Part shown: piece after piece, positions 1 through 7,782 of the stretch
How the letters are laid out: each line of letters starts with the position of its first letter
How positions within the stretch are numbered: position 1 is the first letter of the stretch
Assembly (NCBI GenBank): GCA_031260015.1
Contig: JAIRKR010000017.1
Span: forward strand, 1 to 15,932
Direction of reading: 5' to 3'
Length of the DNA: 15,932 nt
DNA from: Puniceicoccales bacterium
GTDB lineage: Bacteria; Verrucomicrobiota; Verrucomicrobiia; Opitutales; UBA9783
Position numbers and translations under genes: made by a program
The notes under the pieces: generated by a model
What the model saw: the letters and a program-made list of their open reading frames with translations, nothing else
Told to the model about the DNA's origin: nothing
Databases searched by the model: none

Positions 1-2
1 AC

Positions 3-53
3 TTTGAAAACATTGCCAAGAAAGATGAAAAATACTTCATCCCTTGGAGGTAG
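3..53 (+). CDS. Possible C-terminal tail of a plus-strand gene (partial)
   Basis: Frame 3 is open from the left edge to a TAG at 51-53. It reads FENIAKKDEKYFIPWR, a charged then aromatic composition that looks like a real protein end. Nothing upstream is visible, so the product cannot be named. The stop codon lies in the left arm of the 44-111 hairpin, an arrangement common at gene ends, and the gene would converge on tsf. Sixteen codons without a stop can easily occur by chance, so the call is weak. Confidence 0.25.
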   Translation, partial: FENIAKKDEKYFIPWR

Positions 54-111
54 CTGTAGATTAAAAGTAATGCATTAAGATTCACATAATCTCCAGCTAT
101 TCTACCTCCAA
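44..111. repeat. Long imperfect hairpin downstream of tsf
   Basis: The arms pair as TTGGAGG (44-50) with CCTCCAA (105-111), TAGCTG (51-56) with CAGCTA (94-99), and AGATTA (58-63) with TAATCT (87-92). That gives 19 base pairs with a five-base bulge (100-104), a one-base mismatch and a 23-base loop. No T-run follows on either strand, so it is not a textbook intrinsic terminator. It lies between the end of tsf (minus) and a possible plus-strand gene end. It could be a bidirectional transcription barrier, an RNA-processing site or the relic of a small inverted-repeat element. The pairing is read directly; the role is unknown. Confidence 0.55.
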
Positions 112-179
112 AGACAAAACTGCACGGCACTTTATCCAAAGTGGGGAGCGGCTAAGTATCTCTTTATTGGATGCAAGTC

Positions 180-770
180 TTATTCCCCTACCTGATAGCG
201 CACAAATCTTTTAATCTGAATATTTTCTCCGATTTTTGCGATTTTTTCGTTTAAGAGCTCTTGAATAGTTTGTTCGGGATTTTTGACAAAAGTTTGTTCC
301 AATAGGCAGTTTTCGCCAAACCATTTATTCATTTTTCCTTCAACAATTTTTTGAATGGCCTGAGGAGGCTTACCTTCGCATTGAGCCTTCGCAATTTCAA
401 CTTCTTTGTCCACAACGGCTTGGGGAACATCCTCGCGTCTCAAGTAGAGGGGAGCGGCTGCGGCAATGTGCATACAAATGTCGGATACCATTTGTTTAAA
501 TTCCTCATTACGCGCCACAAAATCGGTCTCACAATTAACTTCAATCAGCACACCCAATTTACCTCCTAAGTGAATATAAGATCCAACTCGACCTTCCTGG
601 GCAGTTCGACCTGCTTTTTGCGCTGCGCTCAACATGCCTTTTTTCTTTAACCAGACGATTGCTTCTTCCATAGAACCTTTGTTTTCGACCAAAGCCTTTT
701 TGCAATCAACAAGTCCTGCCCCCGTTTTTGATCGTAGGGCGCCTACCATTTGTGCTGAAATGTCCATCAT
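180..770 (-). CDS. tsf: Elongation factor Ts
   Basis: EF-Ts is the guanine-nucleotide exchange factor that recharges EF-Tu with GTP during translation elongation. The N-terminal UBA-like region carries the family signature TGAGLVDCKKAL, followed by the core motif GVLIEVNCETDFVARN. From the chosen start the product is about 196 residues. That is far shorter than the roughly 280 of E. coli but close to the short Thermus-type form, whose core domain is not duplicated. The frame is open up to an ATG at 830, inside rpsB. The family's N-terminus matches MDISAQMVGALR, so I start at the ATG pair at 765-770. No good Shine-Dalgarno precedes any candidate, and coupling to rpsB about 40 bases upstream is likely. 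The C-terminus ends RFVRYQVGE, as in other EF-Ts proteins. Confidence 0.95.
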   Translation of the reverse strand: MMDISAQMVGALRSKTGAGLVDCKKALVENKGSMEEAIVWLKKKGMLSAAQKAGRTAQEGRVGSYIHLGGKLGVLIEVNCETDFVARNEEFKQMVSDICMHIAAAAPLYLRREDVPQAVVDKEVEIAKAQCEGKPPQAIQKIVEGKMNKWFGENCLLEQTFVKNPEQTIQELLNEKIAKIGENIQIKRFVRYQVGE

Positions 771-810
771 TTTACTTTTGTGCGGGTTCATCTTCGCTGC
801 GTGCCACTTT

Positions 811-1587
811 TTACGTAGCTTTCGAAGCATCTTTTTTATCCAACGGTTTTGTGTGAGTAGTCACATTGACGGGAATATCTTTGCGGCTCATCCTTTCGAG
901 TTTGCGCAATTCAATGCCCTGGGCGACCGCTTCCTTCAAATATTCCAAAATAAGACGTATGGATTTGGCCGAATCATCGTTGGCCGGAATGGGGAAATTG
1001 ACGTACGTTGGATCAGAATTCGTATCCACGATACACACAACGGGAATTTTGAGGCGCCTTGCTTCTCGAATGGCAATGGTCTCATGCCTTGCATCCACGA
1101 TGACTAAAATATCCGGACGATGGGTTAAATTACGAATGCCTTCGAAACTGCGTTGCATGCGAACCATCTCACGACGTATGACGGCACCTTCTTTTTTGGG
1201 TAATTTATTGAGTTCTCCCGATTCTTCCATTTGCAAGAAGCGTTGGTACTTGGCCAAGCTTGTTTTGATCGTTTCGAAATTTGTTAAACATCCCCCCAAC
1301 CAACGGTTTGCACAGAAGGGCATTTCGACCGCTTGTGCAACTTCACGAACAATCTCTTGCGCCTGTTGTTTGGTCCCAACGAACAAAATGTGGGCTCCTT
1401 TTTTTACGCACTCCGTTAAAAATTTTGCAGCCATTTCCAGGCAAGCACGCGTGTGTTCCAAATCAATGATCGAAATACCGTGTAAGTGTTTGTATAAATA
1501 GGCTTTGAATTTTGGATTCCAGCGCTTCTTTTGGTGTCCAAAATGTACACCCGCTTCGATCATGTTTGCGTAGTCTAATTCCATCAT
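811..1587 (-). CDS. rpsB: 30S ribosomal protein S2
   Basis: Ribosomal protein S2 binds late to the head of the small subunit and is needed for stable S1 binding. The 258-residue product has the usual length and S2 landmarks throughout: EAGVHFGHQKKRWNPK near the N-terminus (11-26), FVGTKQQA (69-76), NRWLGGCLTN (94-103), VDTNSDP (187-193) and PANDDSAKSI (201-210). A GGAG Shine-Dalgarno lies eight bases before the first ATG; a second ATG follows directly, so the start is uncertain by one codon. The gene precedes tsf on the same strand, the classic rpsB-tsf order. The C-terminal tail after residue 240 is basic and not informative. Confidence 0.98.
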   Translation of the reverse strand: MMELDYANMIEAGVHFGHQKKRWNPKFKAYLYKHLHGISIIDLEHTRACLEMAAKFLTECVKKGAHILFVGTKQQAQEIVREVAQAVEMPFCANRWLGGCLTNFETIKTSLAKYQRFLQMEESGELNKLPKKEGAVIRREMVRMQRSFEGIRNLTHRPDILVIVDARHETIAIREARRLKIPVVCIVDTNSDPTYVNFPIPANDDSAKSIRLILEYLKEAVAQGIELRKLERMSRKDIPVNVTTHTKPLDKKDASKAT

Positions 1588-1879
1588 GTTATTTGCTCCG
1601 TATTCTAATGAGAATCTTGGATATAAGGGTTGAAGGTTAATAATTTTTAATGCTGTCTTATAAAAAAAGCAGTTTTCTTACTTTTGCAAGACAATCTTCA
1701 ATGTTTGTCAATTTCTCATTACTTACCCAATGTGGTTTTGGGTTCAATTCACTGCCGGCAGTTCTGTAAAATTTTACCTCATTTGTTCGCAAAGTAGCAC
1801 CAATACTTGTAAGCTGAGGCCATCGTCATCGAACCCAAGGATTACGACCATGGATCGTGGGTGCTTCTCTTTTAGCTCC
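1588..1879. other. rpsB leader and intergenic gap
   Basis: This 292-base gap holds the rpsB leader on the minus strand. A small hairpin (ATTCT 1602-1606 with AGAAT 1611-1615) sits just upstream of the rpsB Shine-Dalgarno. A consensus -35 TTGACA can be read on the minus strand near 1706-1711, but no good -10 box lies at the right distance, so I do not call a promoter. Two perfect 12-base palindromes lie side by side at 1751-1777 (listed separately). S2 leaders are autoregulatory RNA structures in several bacteria; I cannot show one here. No gene is convincing in the gap. Confidence 0.4.
1751..1777. repeat. Two adjacent 12-base perfect palindromes
   Basis: ACTGCCGGCAGT (1751-1762) and GTAAAATTTTAC (1766-1777) are each perfectly self-complementary and are separated by three bases. 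They lie in the intergenic space between the end of the secreted-protein gene and the rpsB leader. Either could bind a dimeric regulator or form a very short hairpin. No T-run follows, and no function can be assigned from sequence alone. Confidence 0.35.
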
Positions 1880-3379
1880 TTAAGAGGCAGCATGTTTTAT
1901 GATGTCGTCAACGAAAGCGTGGAAATGAAACCAAGATGAAGAGCCTTTCACAAAGGTAATCCATAAATGGCCATTTTTGGCATCCATAGAAATAATGCGC
2001 GTGCATTCCGTAAGATTTCCAAAACTGTTACCGCTACTGTCGACAAATTCTCGCTTTGTTAGAAGACGGACATGCTTGTCCGAACCTATGGCATAACGAG
2101 CGACCCCCAAGATCAATCCTTTACCGCCTCCGGGGTAGCAGTAGGCGTAAATGATGTATTCGCCGCATACGACGAACATGTGCGTATTTTTGTAAAGGGT
2201 ACTTGCAGAGGTTGCATCTCCAATGGTTGCACTGGTCACCGGAAAGATAGCTAGACAATTTTCCGGAGGTAACTTCCAGCTAGAACCAACGCATGAAGCC
2301 AATCCAAGCACAATGTAATTGAGATTCCAGTTAACATAACTCGCATTCCAACGACTATCTACGGCAGCAAAATAAGACCCCTTAGCCATTTGCAACATGA
2401 GTTGTACTTCGGTTCCATCGCTGGCCCTAACCATCCCAATATCGCTGTGATAAACCCGCTGAGCGGCACCAGATTCTATTATATCTGAATAAGTAGAGAA
2501 AGGTAGGCAGGTATGACTCGTGGTATTCCCCGTAGATGCATTTGCTTCGTAAAGGTAGGCATGCACATCATGAACCACATTAAGATAGTATTTGTCATTC
2601 CCTTTAAGAATACGAGGTTCAATCATAAACGCTGCACTGAATGTATGACTGGTCGCACACCGTGTGTCATGGCTGGAAGCCGAGACTAAATCGTTGCCCG
2701 CATTATCCAAGGTTAAGTAATTTAGTTGCAATCCACTCGCATTCTGTTTACTTAACCAGTAAACGGAGGTCTTACCCGCACCCACATTGTGAATGGCAGA
2801 AAAAAGGGGCTGATTGTAGTCCGAATTCAGCGGTATGAAAGCGTTTATTTTCATATGAGGATACACGTCGGCCCCATTTTCTCTACCCGGAAATAATTTG
2901 GCAGCTGCAACGAAATTCCCTGTCCTATCTACTTTTGATTTGCGAAGTTGAGCCCATCCAATACCTTCTATATCATTGGATGATCCGGTCCAACGCGAGG
3001 GTGGTGCGAACACAAATACGTAGAGATAATCTGTGGTTCCATTGACCTCTTGAGCAATGCACGGCTGCAGAATATGCCAGGCGTATGATTTAAATAGTGC
3101 TTCTTCGCTTGCATTGCTTAAAGAAAGGTGGTTCGGGTGCCCATAACGGCTATCAATGTTACCGACGCCAAAAGTATCCCAACTAGAACTTATTCTATTT
3201 TGACTATTGGAAGAAATACGATTGATATACCAACCAGGTCCTCCCCAACCGCCGGTATCGTTTCGCATGACATACAAATCGCCTACATTGTCCACCAAAG
3301 TACCCGGATACCATCTCTCTAAAAATTTTTGTTCGCCCAAATCGGAGACCATCCGGGTAAACCAAGCTCCGCTGGTCAC
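1880..3379 (-). CDS. Unrecognised, probably secreted, aromatic-rich protein (body; 5' end out of frame)
   Basis: I do not recognise a family. From the GTG at 3377-3379 the body is 499 residues. It is rich in Trp, Tyr, Gly, Ser and Asn and has alternating short hydrophobic runs typical of beta-sheet proteins, with no transmembrane segment. It has eight cysteines (107, 241, 291, 363, 375, 405, 414, 459), compatible with disulphides outside the cytoplasm. The GTG lacks a good Shine-Dalgarno and a leader peptide. A signal-peptide-like sequence lies immediately upstream in the +1-related frame (3376-3498), ending at a TGA that overlaps the GTG. One extra T in the T4 run at 3380-3383 would join the two as ...GSLIIFVTSGAWF. 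The gene is therefore either frameshifted or carries a sequence error. Beta-propeller or adhesin-like folds are possible but unproven. Confidence 0.7.
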   Translation of the reverse strand: MTSGAWFTRMVSDLGEQKFLERWYPGTLVDNVGDLYVMRNDTGGWGGPGWYINRISSNSQNRISSSWDTFGVGNIDSRYGHPNHLSLSNASEEALFKSYAWHILQPCIAQEVNGTTDYLYVFVFAPPSRWTGSSNDIEGIGWAQLRKSKVDRTGNFVAAAKLFPGRENGADVYPHMKINAFIPLNSDYNQPLFSAIHNVGAGKTSVYWLSKQNASGLQLNYLTLDNAGNDLVSASSHDTRCATSHTFSAAFMIEPRILKGNDKYYLNVVHDVHAYLYEANASTGNTTSHTCLPFSTYSDIIESGAAQRVYHSDIGMVRASDGTEVQLMLQMAKGSYFAAVDSRWNASYVNWNLNYIVLGLASCVGSSWKLPPENCLAIFPVTSATIGDATSASTLYKNTHMFVVCGEYIIYAYCYPGGGKGLILGVARYAIGSDKHVRLLTKREFVDSSGNSFGNLTECTRIISMDAKNGHLWITFVKGSSSWFHFHAFVDDIIKHAAS

Positions 3380-3498
3380 AAAATAATCAATGATCCCGAA
3401 GCGTACGAAAATGGAGGTGAGTAAGCGTATGTATGCGCCACACTCAAATTAAGACTCAGAACGGCGAAGAACGTACTCACGTAATTATTGTAATGCAA
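3376..3498 (-). pseudogene. Out-of-frame signal-peptide segment of the 1880-3379 gene
   Basis: Reading from a TTG at 3498 or a GTG at 3480, this frame gives STFFAVLSLNLSVAHTYAYS, a hydrophobic stretch followed by an A-x-A-like cleavage region (HTYA or SVA). It then continues into SPPFSYASGSLIIL and stops at TGA 3376-3378. The following frame begins exactly there with the long 1880-3379 body. Signal peptide plus adjacent body strongly suggests one gene split by a one-base deletion in the TTTT tract at 3380-3383 (minus strand). The hydrophobic core is seen; the start codon choice is a guess because neither candidate has a well-placed Shine-Dalgarno. Confidence 0.5.
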
Positions 3499-3533
3499 CT
3501 CTTACATTCGTCAAACTTTAAATGCATATTTTT

Positions 3534-3549
3534 TTGATTTATGAATCAA
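3534..3549. promoter_or_regulatory. Inverted repeat upstream of the secreted-protein gene
   Basis: TTGATT (3534-3539) and AATCAA (3544-3549) are perfect complements around a four-base spacer, 36 bases upstream of the possible TTG start at 3498. The position and symmetry would suit a small dimeric regulator, but six-base arms in AT-rich DNA are common by chance. Confidence 0.2.
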
Positions 3550-3830
3550 GAAAATACCTTCATTTTATTGTGTACGCAAACATTCCAGGCATAGCCAGAA
3601 AACAGCATCACTTTTGTTTAAAACATCCTAAAACAACAGGGTTTTTGCTCTAAATATTGTTCAAATTCTTCTAATTAAGTTGCAAAAATTGTTATCCTCA
3701 AAGTGTTATTTTGAAATTAAAGGATCCTCAGTAAAGGCGCATTGTAAAATTATACACAAGAGCACGCCTTCAAAACTTTCTTGGCCGGAAAGTGGCATTG
3801 TATTTGCAAGATGTTTTTTATATATCTGAG

Positions 3831-3860
3831 TTGACACCGGTCGAACAATAGGTTTTGATA
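3831..3860 (+). promoter_or_regulatory. Candidate ppdK promoter
   Basis: A perfect -35 TTGACA (3831-3836) is followed after 18 bases by TTGATA (3855-3860), a weak -10. A second option just upstream is TTGTAT (3798-3803), 17 bases, then TATATC (3821-3826). Either would place transcription shortly before the ppdK Shine-Dalgarno. Both are pattern matches only. Confidence 0.3.
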
Positions 3861-3896
3861 AAGGCAAAGCAATCTTAAAAGGGAGTGAATGAAAGT

Positions 3897-6596
3897 ATGA
3901 CTGATAAAATGATTTACGAATTTGGAAATAAAACGGACGGTGACGTCACCATGCGTGCGCTTTTGGGGGGCAAGGGAGCCAACCTGGCAGAAATGTCGCG
4001 TATCGGTCTGCCCGTACCTCCAGGGTTCACCATTACAACCGCAATGTGCATCGATTATTACAAAACGAATCGACAATTGATGCCGGAACTCAAGGTAGCC
4101 ATCAAACAAGCCATCGGCTCCGTCGAGTCGCAATTGAATAAAAAGTTTGGGGATACCCACAATCCTTTGTTGTTTTCCGTACGTTCCGGAGCACGCGAGT
4201 CCATGCCAGGCATGATGGATACTATCTTAAATTTGGGGCTCAACGATGCAACCGTCGAAGGATTTGCAAGCATTACCCACAATCCACGTTTTGCCTACGA
4301 TTGCTACCGACGTTTTATCCAAATGTACGGTGATGTCGTTATGGGCATAGGGCCCAAGTCCGAAGACGAGCACGACCCATTCGACAGCCTTATTGCCGAA
4401 ACAAAGGAAATAAAAGGTGTCAAGTACGACACAGATTTGGAAGCGGAGGACTTAAAGCAATTGGTCAATCGTTTTAAAGCTTTGGTGCGCGAAAGGGCCG
4501 GTAAAGATTTTCCACAAGACGTTTTTGAACAACTTGAGGGCGCCATTGGAGCCGTGTTTGGCTCTTGGCACAACGAACGGGCTAGCATTTACCGTCGCAA
4601 ATACAATATTCCTTCCGATTGGGGAACGGCGGTCAACGTTCAGGCTATGGTATTCGGCAACGCAGGGAATACGAGTGCAACGGGGGTTGCTTTTACGCGC
4701 AATCCTGCAAACGGAGAAAATACGTTTTACGGTGAATATTTGATCAATGCCCAAGGAGAAGATGTTGTTGCCGGTATTCGTACTCCCAACCCCATTGCTC
4801 AATTGTCGCAGGAAATGCCAAAGGCTTACGAGGAATTGTTGAAAATTCGTGCCCGATTAGAAGAGCATTTCAAAGACATGCAGGATTTTGAATTTACGGT
4901 TGAAAATCAACGCTTGTTCATGCTGCAAACGCGTAACGGAAAACGTACCGGGTTGTCGGCCATTAAGATCGCCATCGATATGGTTAATGAAGGCCTCATC
5001 GATAAAGAAACCGCCATTAAACGCATTCCTGCAGAGTCTATTGCCACGTTATTAGTACCCATTTTCGACAATCGCGCCAAGAAACAATCCCAATGCATTG
5101 CAACGGGACTACCGGCAGGACCGGGGGCCGCTTCCGGCAAAGTCGTCTTTAGCGCCGTAAAGGCGGAAGAATGGTCAGCTCGCGGCGATAAGGTCGTTTT
5201 ATGCCGTGCCGAGACATCTCCCGAAGATTTGAGGGGCATGTTGGTTTCTGAAGGAATTTTAACGAGCCGTGGAGGTGTTAGTTCGCATGCGGCTTTGGTG
5301 GCACGTCAAATGGGAAAGGTCTGCGTTTGCGGGGCCGGTGACCTTATCATTGATTACCGCAAGCGTTGTATGACTGCGGGTAATGTTTGCATCAACGAAG
5401 GCGATTCCATCTCAATCGACGGTACGACGGGTGAAGTCTTCCAAGGCGGCATTCCGACAATGCCTTCGGAAGTGATGCAGGTACTCAACGGTCATTTAAA
5501 AGCGGATGAAAGCGAGACGTATCGCATGTTTCACACCATCATGTCGTGGAGCGACACATTTCGTCAGTTGGGAATTCGTACCAACGCGGATACACCGCAA
5601 CAGGCAGCCTTGGCGTTATCTTTTGGAGCCGAAGGAATTGGCCTTTGTAGAACCGAACACATGTTCTTTGAAGGACATCGTATAGATTCCATGCGTGAAA
5701 TGATTTTAGCCAACTCCGAAGAAAGTCGTCGTAAGGCCTTAGCCAAATTGTTACCCTTACAAAAAAACGACTTTAAAGGAATTTTTAAGGCAATGAAAGG
5801 TTATCCGGTAACGATTCGCCTGTTGGATCCACCGTTGCACGAGTTTTTACCTCACGAAGACGATGCCATCGAGGCTCTATCCAAGGTAATTGGACTATCG
5901 GTTGATCAAATCAAAGTAAGATCAAACGCATTGGCCGAACAAAATCCCATGTTGGGACACAGAGGTTGCCGTCTGGGGATTACCTATCCGGAAATTACGG
6001 AAATGCAAGCTACGGCTATCTTTGAAGCGGCCGCCGAAATTATTAAAGAAGGACTGGCCGTAAAAATAGAAGTCATGGTCCCATTGGTAGGTTTTGTTAA
6101 AGAATTGGAACATCAAATTCACTGCATCCACGCAACGGCCCAAAAGGTGTTCGAACGCTACCAAGTAGAAATTCCTTATCATGTGGGTACCATGATAGAA
6201 AATCCGCGTGCGGCCGTCCGCTCGGACGAAATCGCAAAAGTTGCCGATTTTTTCAGTTTCGGAACCAACGACTTGACGCAATTAACGCTAGGTATTAGTC
6301 GTGATGATATGGGCAAATTTTTCAAGGCCTATACGGACTTGGAGATTTTTACACAAAATCCATTTGCTTCAATTGATGTGGAGGGCGTTGGTGAATTGGT
6401 TAAGATATCGGTTGCAAAAGCTAAAAGCGCAAAATCAAGCATTAAATTAGGCGTTTGTGGAGAGCACGGTGGTGATCCCCATTCGGTGCAATTCTTCCAG
6501 GCAGTTGGATTGAATTATGTAAGCTGTTCCCCGAACCGCATCCCAATTGTGCGTTTGGCATGCGCTCAGGCAGCCTTAAAGAATCCCCGTCAATAA
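3897..6596 (+). CDS. ppdK: Pyruvate, phosphate dikinase
   Basis: PPDK interconverts pyruvate + ATP + Pi and PEP + AMP + PPi through a phosphohistidine carried between two active sites. It works in glycolysis or gluconeogenesis in many anaerobes. The product is 899 residues, the usual length. The N-terminal nucleotide-binding domain (about 1-340) includes GGKGANLAEMSRIGLPVPPGF and ARESMPGMMDT. The swivelling domain has the phosphohistidine motif GGVSSHAA with His464. The C-terminal PEP/pyruvate TIM-barrel domain has LCRTEHMFF, FGTNDLTQ and CGEHGGDP with the conserved catalytic Cys (about 854). GGGAG lies 11 bases before the ATG at 3897. The frame extends four codons to a GTG at 3885, but that start overlaps the Shine-Dalgarno. 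The gene stands alone, facing away from the secreted-protein gene, and ends at a strong terminator. Confidence 0.98.
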   Translation: MTDKMIYEFGNKTDGDVTMRALLGGKGANLAEMSRIGLPVPPGFTITTAMCIDYYKTNRQLMPELKVAIKQAIGSVESQLNKKFGDTHNPLLFSVRSGARESMPGMMDTILNLGLNDATVEGFASITHNPRFAYDCYRRFIQMYGDVVMGIGPKSEDEHDPFDSLIAETKEIKGVKYDTDLEAEDLKQLVNRFKALVRERAGKDFPQDVFEQLEGAIGAVFGSWHNERASIYRRKYNIPSDWGTAVNVQAMVFGNAGNTSATGVAFTRNPANGENTFYGEYLINAQGEDVVAGIRTPNPIAQLSQEMPKAYEELLKIRARLEEHFKDMQDFEFTVENQRLFMLQTRNGKRTGLSAIKIAIDMVNEGLIDKETAIKRIPAESIATLLVPIFDNRAKKQSQCIATGLPAGPGAASGKVVFSAVKAEEWSARGDKVVLCRAETSPEDLRGMLVSEGILTSRGGVSSHAALVARQMGKVCVCGAGDLIIDYRKRCMTAGNVCINEGDSISIDGTTGEVFQGGIPTMPSEVMQVLNGHLKADESETYRMFHTIMSWSDTFRQLGIRTNADTPQQAALALSFGAEGIGLCRTEHMFFEGHRIDSMREMILANSEESRRKALAKLLPLQKNDFKGIFKAMKGYPVTIRLLDPPLHEFLPHEDDAIEALSKVIGLSVDQIKVRSNALAEQNPMLGHRGCRLGITYPEITEMQATAIFEAAAEIIKEGLAVKIEVMVPLVGFVKELEHQIHCIHATAQKVFERYQVEIPYHVGTMIENPRAAVRSDEIAKVADFFSFGTNDLTQLTLGISRDDMGKFFKAYTDLEIFTQNPFASIDVEGVGELVKISVAKAKSAKSSIKLGVCGEHGGDPHSVQFFQAVGLNYVSCSPNRIPIVRLACAQAALKNPRQ

Positions 6597-6602
6597 TGAC
6601 CG

Positions 6603-6637
6603 AAGCTCCATGGAATTTTCCGTGGAGCTTTTATTTT
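6603..6637 (+). terminator. Intrinsic terminator of ppdK
   Basis: The hairpin starts eight bases after the stop codon's last base. The 11-bp stem AAGCTCCATGG (6603-6613) pairs with CCGTGGAGCTT (6620-6630), with one G.U pair and an AATTTT loop. It is followed by TTATTTT. This is a textbook Rho-independent terminator for the plus strand. Confidence 0.9.
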
Positions 6638-6855
6638 AACATAAATTTTTTAACCTAGGGTCCGCTTATTGGGTTGACCATGTGCGGTAATAAATTGAAT
6701 TGCTGAAATTACTTGCAGATAAACAAAACTCCCATGAGGACAAAACGATAGTGAGCTGTGTCTAAAAGTGCAGCCAATAGGTCTGTTGAAGTAAGTATTT
6801 TAAAGGAAGAGGCCCATGCGTACGGCGTGGAAGACTTTTGGCAACATAGTTGCCG
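6638..6855. other. Convergent intergenic region between ppdK and oleB
   Basis: Apart from the ppdK terminator before it, this region contains only a short hairpin, GGCAAC (6840-6845) with GTTGCC (6849-6854), directly after the oleB stop. On the minus strand it is not followed by a T-run, so it is a doubtful oleB terminator. oleC and oleD, which often follow oleB, are absent. I see no credible small gene. Confidence 0.4.
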
Positions 6856-7773
6856 TTAAAACTTAGGTACGCAATGGTCAACGGATTGGTGCGCTGCAAT
6901 GAATTTACGCACAACCTCGTTCACTTCTTCGGAAGCATCTTCTAAAACGTAATGTCCCGCGTCATCGAAACAATGCGTTTTCACATTCGGTAGGAATTGT
7001 TTCCATTTTTCTAAAAAGTGAGGCGTGAAGCAAAAATCCTGCATACCCCACGCCAACAGACTTGGTTTATTGGCTAAAATCCACAAATTATTCTGGATAT
7101 CTTCTAATGTTTTATAGGAAGGATGCTGAGGATCCATGGGTATGTCTTGGACGAAAGCATTGATGGCAACGCGCTCGCGCGGTGTTTGGTAAGGAAGTAA
7201 ATAAGCTTTTTTTGTCAGCGCATCGAGTCCTTTTTCGGAAGCCATACGGGTTGCACATTTTGCGAACAAATTTGCGTATTTAATGCCCCAAGGACCCAAT
7301 AAGGGAAGTCGACATAAGGCTATGCGAAAAGGAATGTGATCGCACAAAAAAGCAGCCGAATTGAGAATGGTAAGCGTTTTAACGCGTGCCGGCCAGCGTA
7401 TGGCCACCCCCATGCCAATGGCTCCTCCCCAATCGTGTACGACAAGATGAAAACGACCTATGGAAAGGTTTTGTAACCATTGAACGGTATTTTCGATGTG
7501 TGTCTTAAGATTGTAAGGATAATGTTGAGGCTTGTCCGATAACCCACATCCCATATGATCGGGTACCAAGCATCGGCAAAAGTCATTCAAATTTTTTACG
7601 AGATTGCGATAAAAAAATGACCAGGTCGGATTGCCGTGCAACATGACAACGGATTCACCATGTCCTTCATCGATATAATGCAACTTGTGAGTAACGTTTG
7701 CATGCGATGCCCGCAGTGCAATGTAACGCGACTTAAAGGGATAAAGAGAACGGATGGATGCAAGGGACCCCAT
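6856..7773 (-). CDS. oleB: OleB-type alpha/beta-hydrolase (beta-lactone decarboxylase)
   Basis: This is an alpha/beta-hydrolase of the haloalkane dehalogenase-like group. In Ole hydrocarbon synthesis, OleB decarboxylates the cis-beta-lactone made by OleC to give a long-chain internal alkene. The 305-residue product has the oxyanion/halide-site motif HGNPTWSFFYRN (46-57) and the nucleophile motif VVHDWGGAIG with Asp114 followed by Trp115. It also has WGMQD (Asp246) and DDAGHYVLED with the catalytic His274. An AAGGAG Shine-Dalgarno overlaps the oleA stop, five bases before the ATG, so the two genes are translationally linked. Motifs alone cannot separate OleB from true haloalkane dehalogenases. 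The adjacent OleA decides the call. Confidence 0.8.
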   Translation of the reverse strand: MGSLASIRSLYPFKSRYIALRASHANVTHKLHYIDEGHGESVVMLHGNPTWSFFYRNLVKNLNDFCRCLVPDHMGCGLSDKPQHYPYNLKTHIENTVQWLQNLSIGRFHLVVHDWGGAIGMGVAIRWPARVKTLTILNSAAFLCDHIPFRIALCRLPLLGPWGIKYANLFAKCATRMASEKGLDALTKKAYLLPYQTPRERVAINAFVQDIPMDPQHPSYKTLEDIQNNLWILANKPSLLAWGMQDFCFTPHFLEKWKQFLPNVKTHCFDDAGHYVLEDASEEVNEVVRKFIAAHQSVDHCVPKF

Positions 7774-7782
7774 AAAAACTCC

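Larger units (their letters stand above)
3380..3884. other. Divergent intergenic region between the secreted-protein gene and ppdK
   Basis: This 505-base region separates two divergently transcribed genes. Its left end holds the out-of-frame signal-peptide segment (up to 3498). An inverted repeat TTGATT-tatg-AATCAA lies at 3534-3549, where an operator for the minus-strand gene could be, with a weak TATGCA-like -10 further in. The right end has candidate ppdK promoters. Between about 3550 and 3780 I see only AT-rich sequence and no credible gene. Confidence 0.4.

Noticed and set aside
134..172. ATCCAA/TTGGAT inverted repeat just after tsf as its terminator
   Set aside because: Six-base arms around a 27-base loop without a following T-run; too weak.
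866..1501. Plus-strand open frame of 211 codons opposite rpsB
   Set aside because: Shadow of rpsB; no recognisable motifs, and rpsB is certain.
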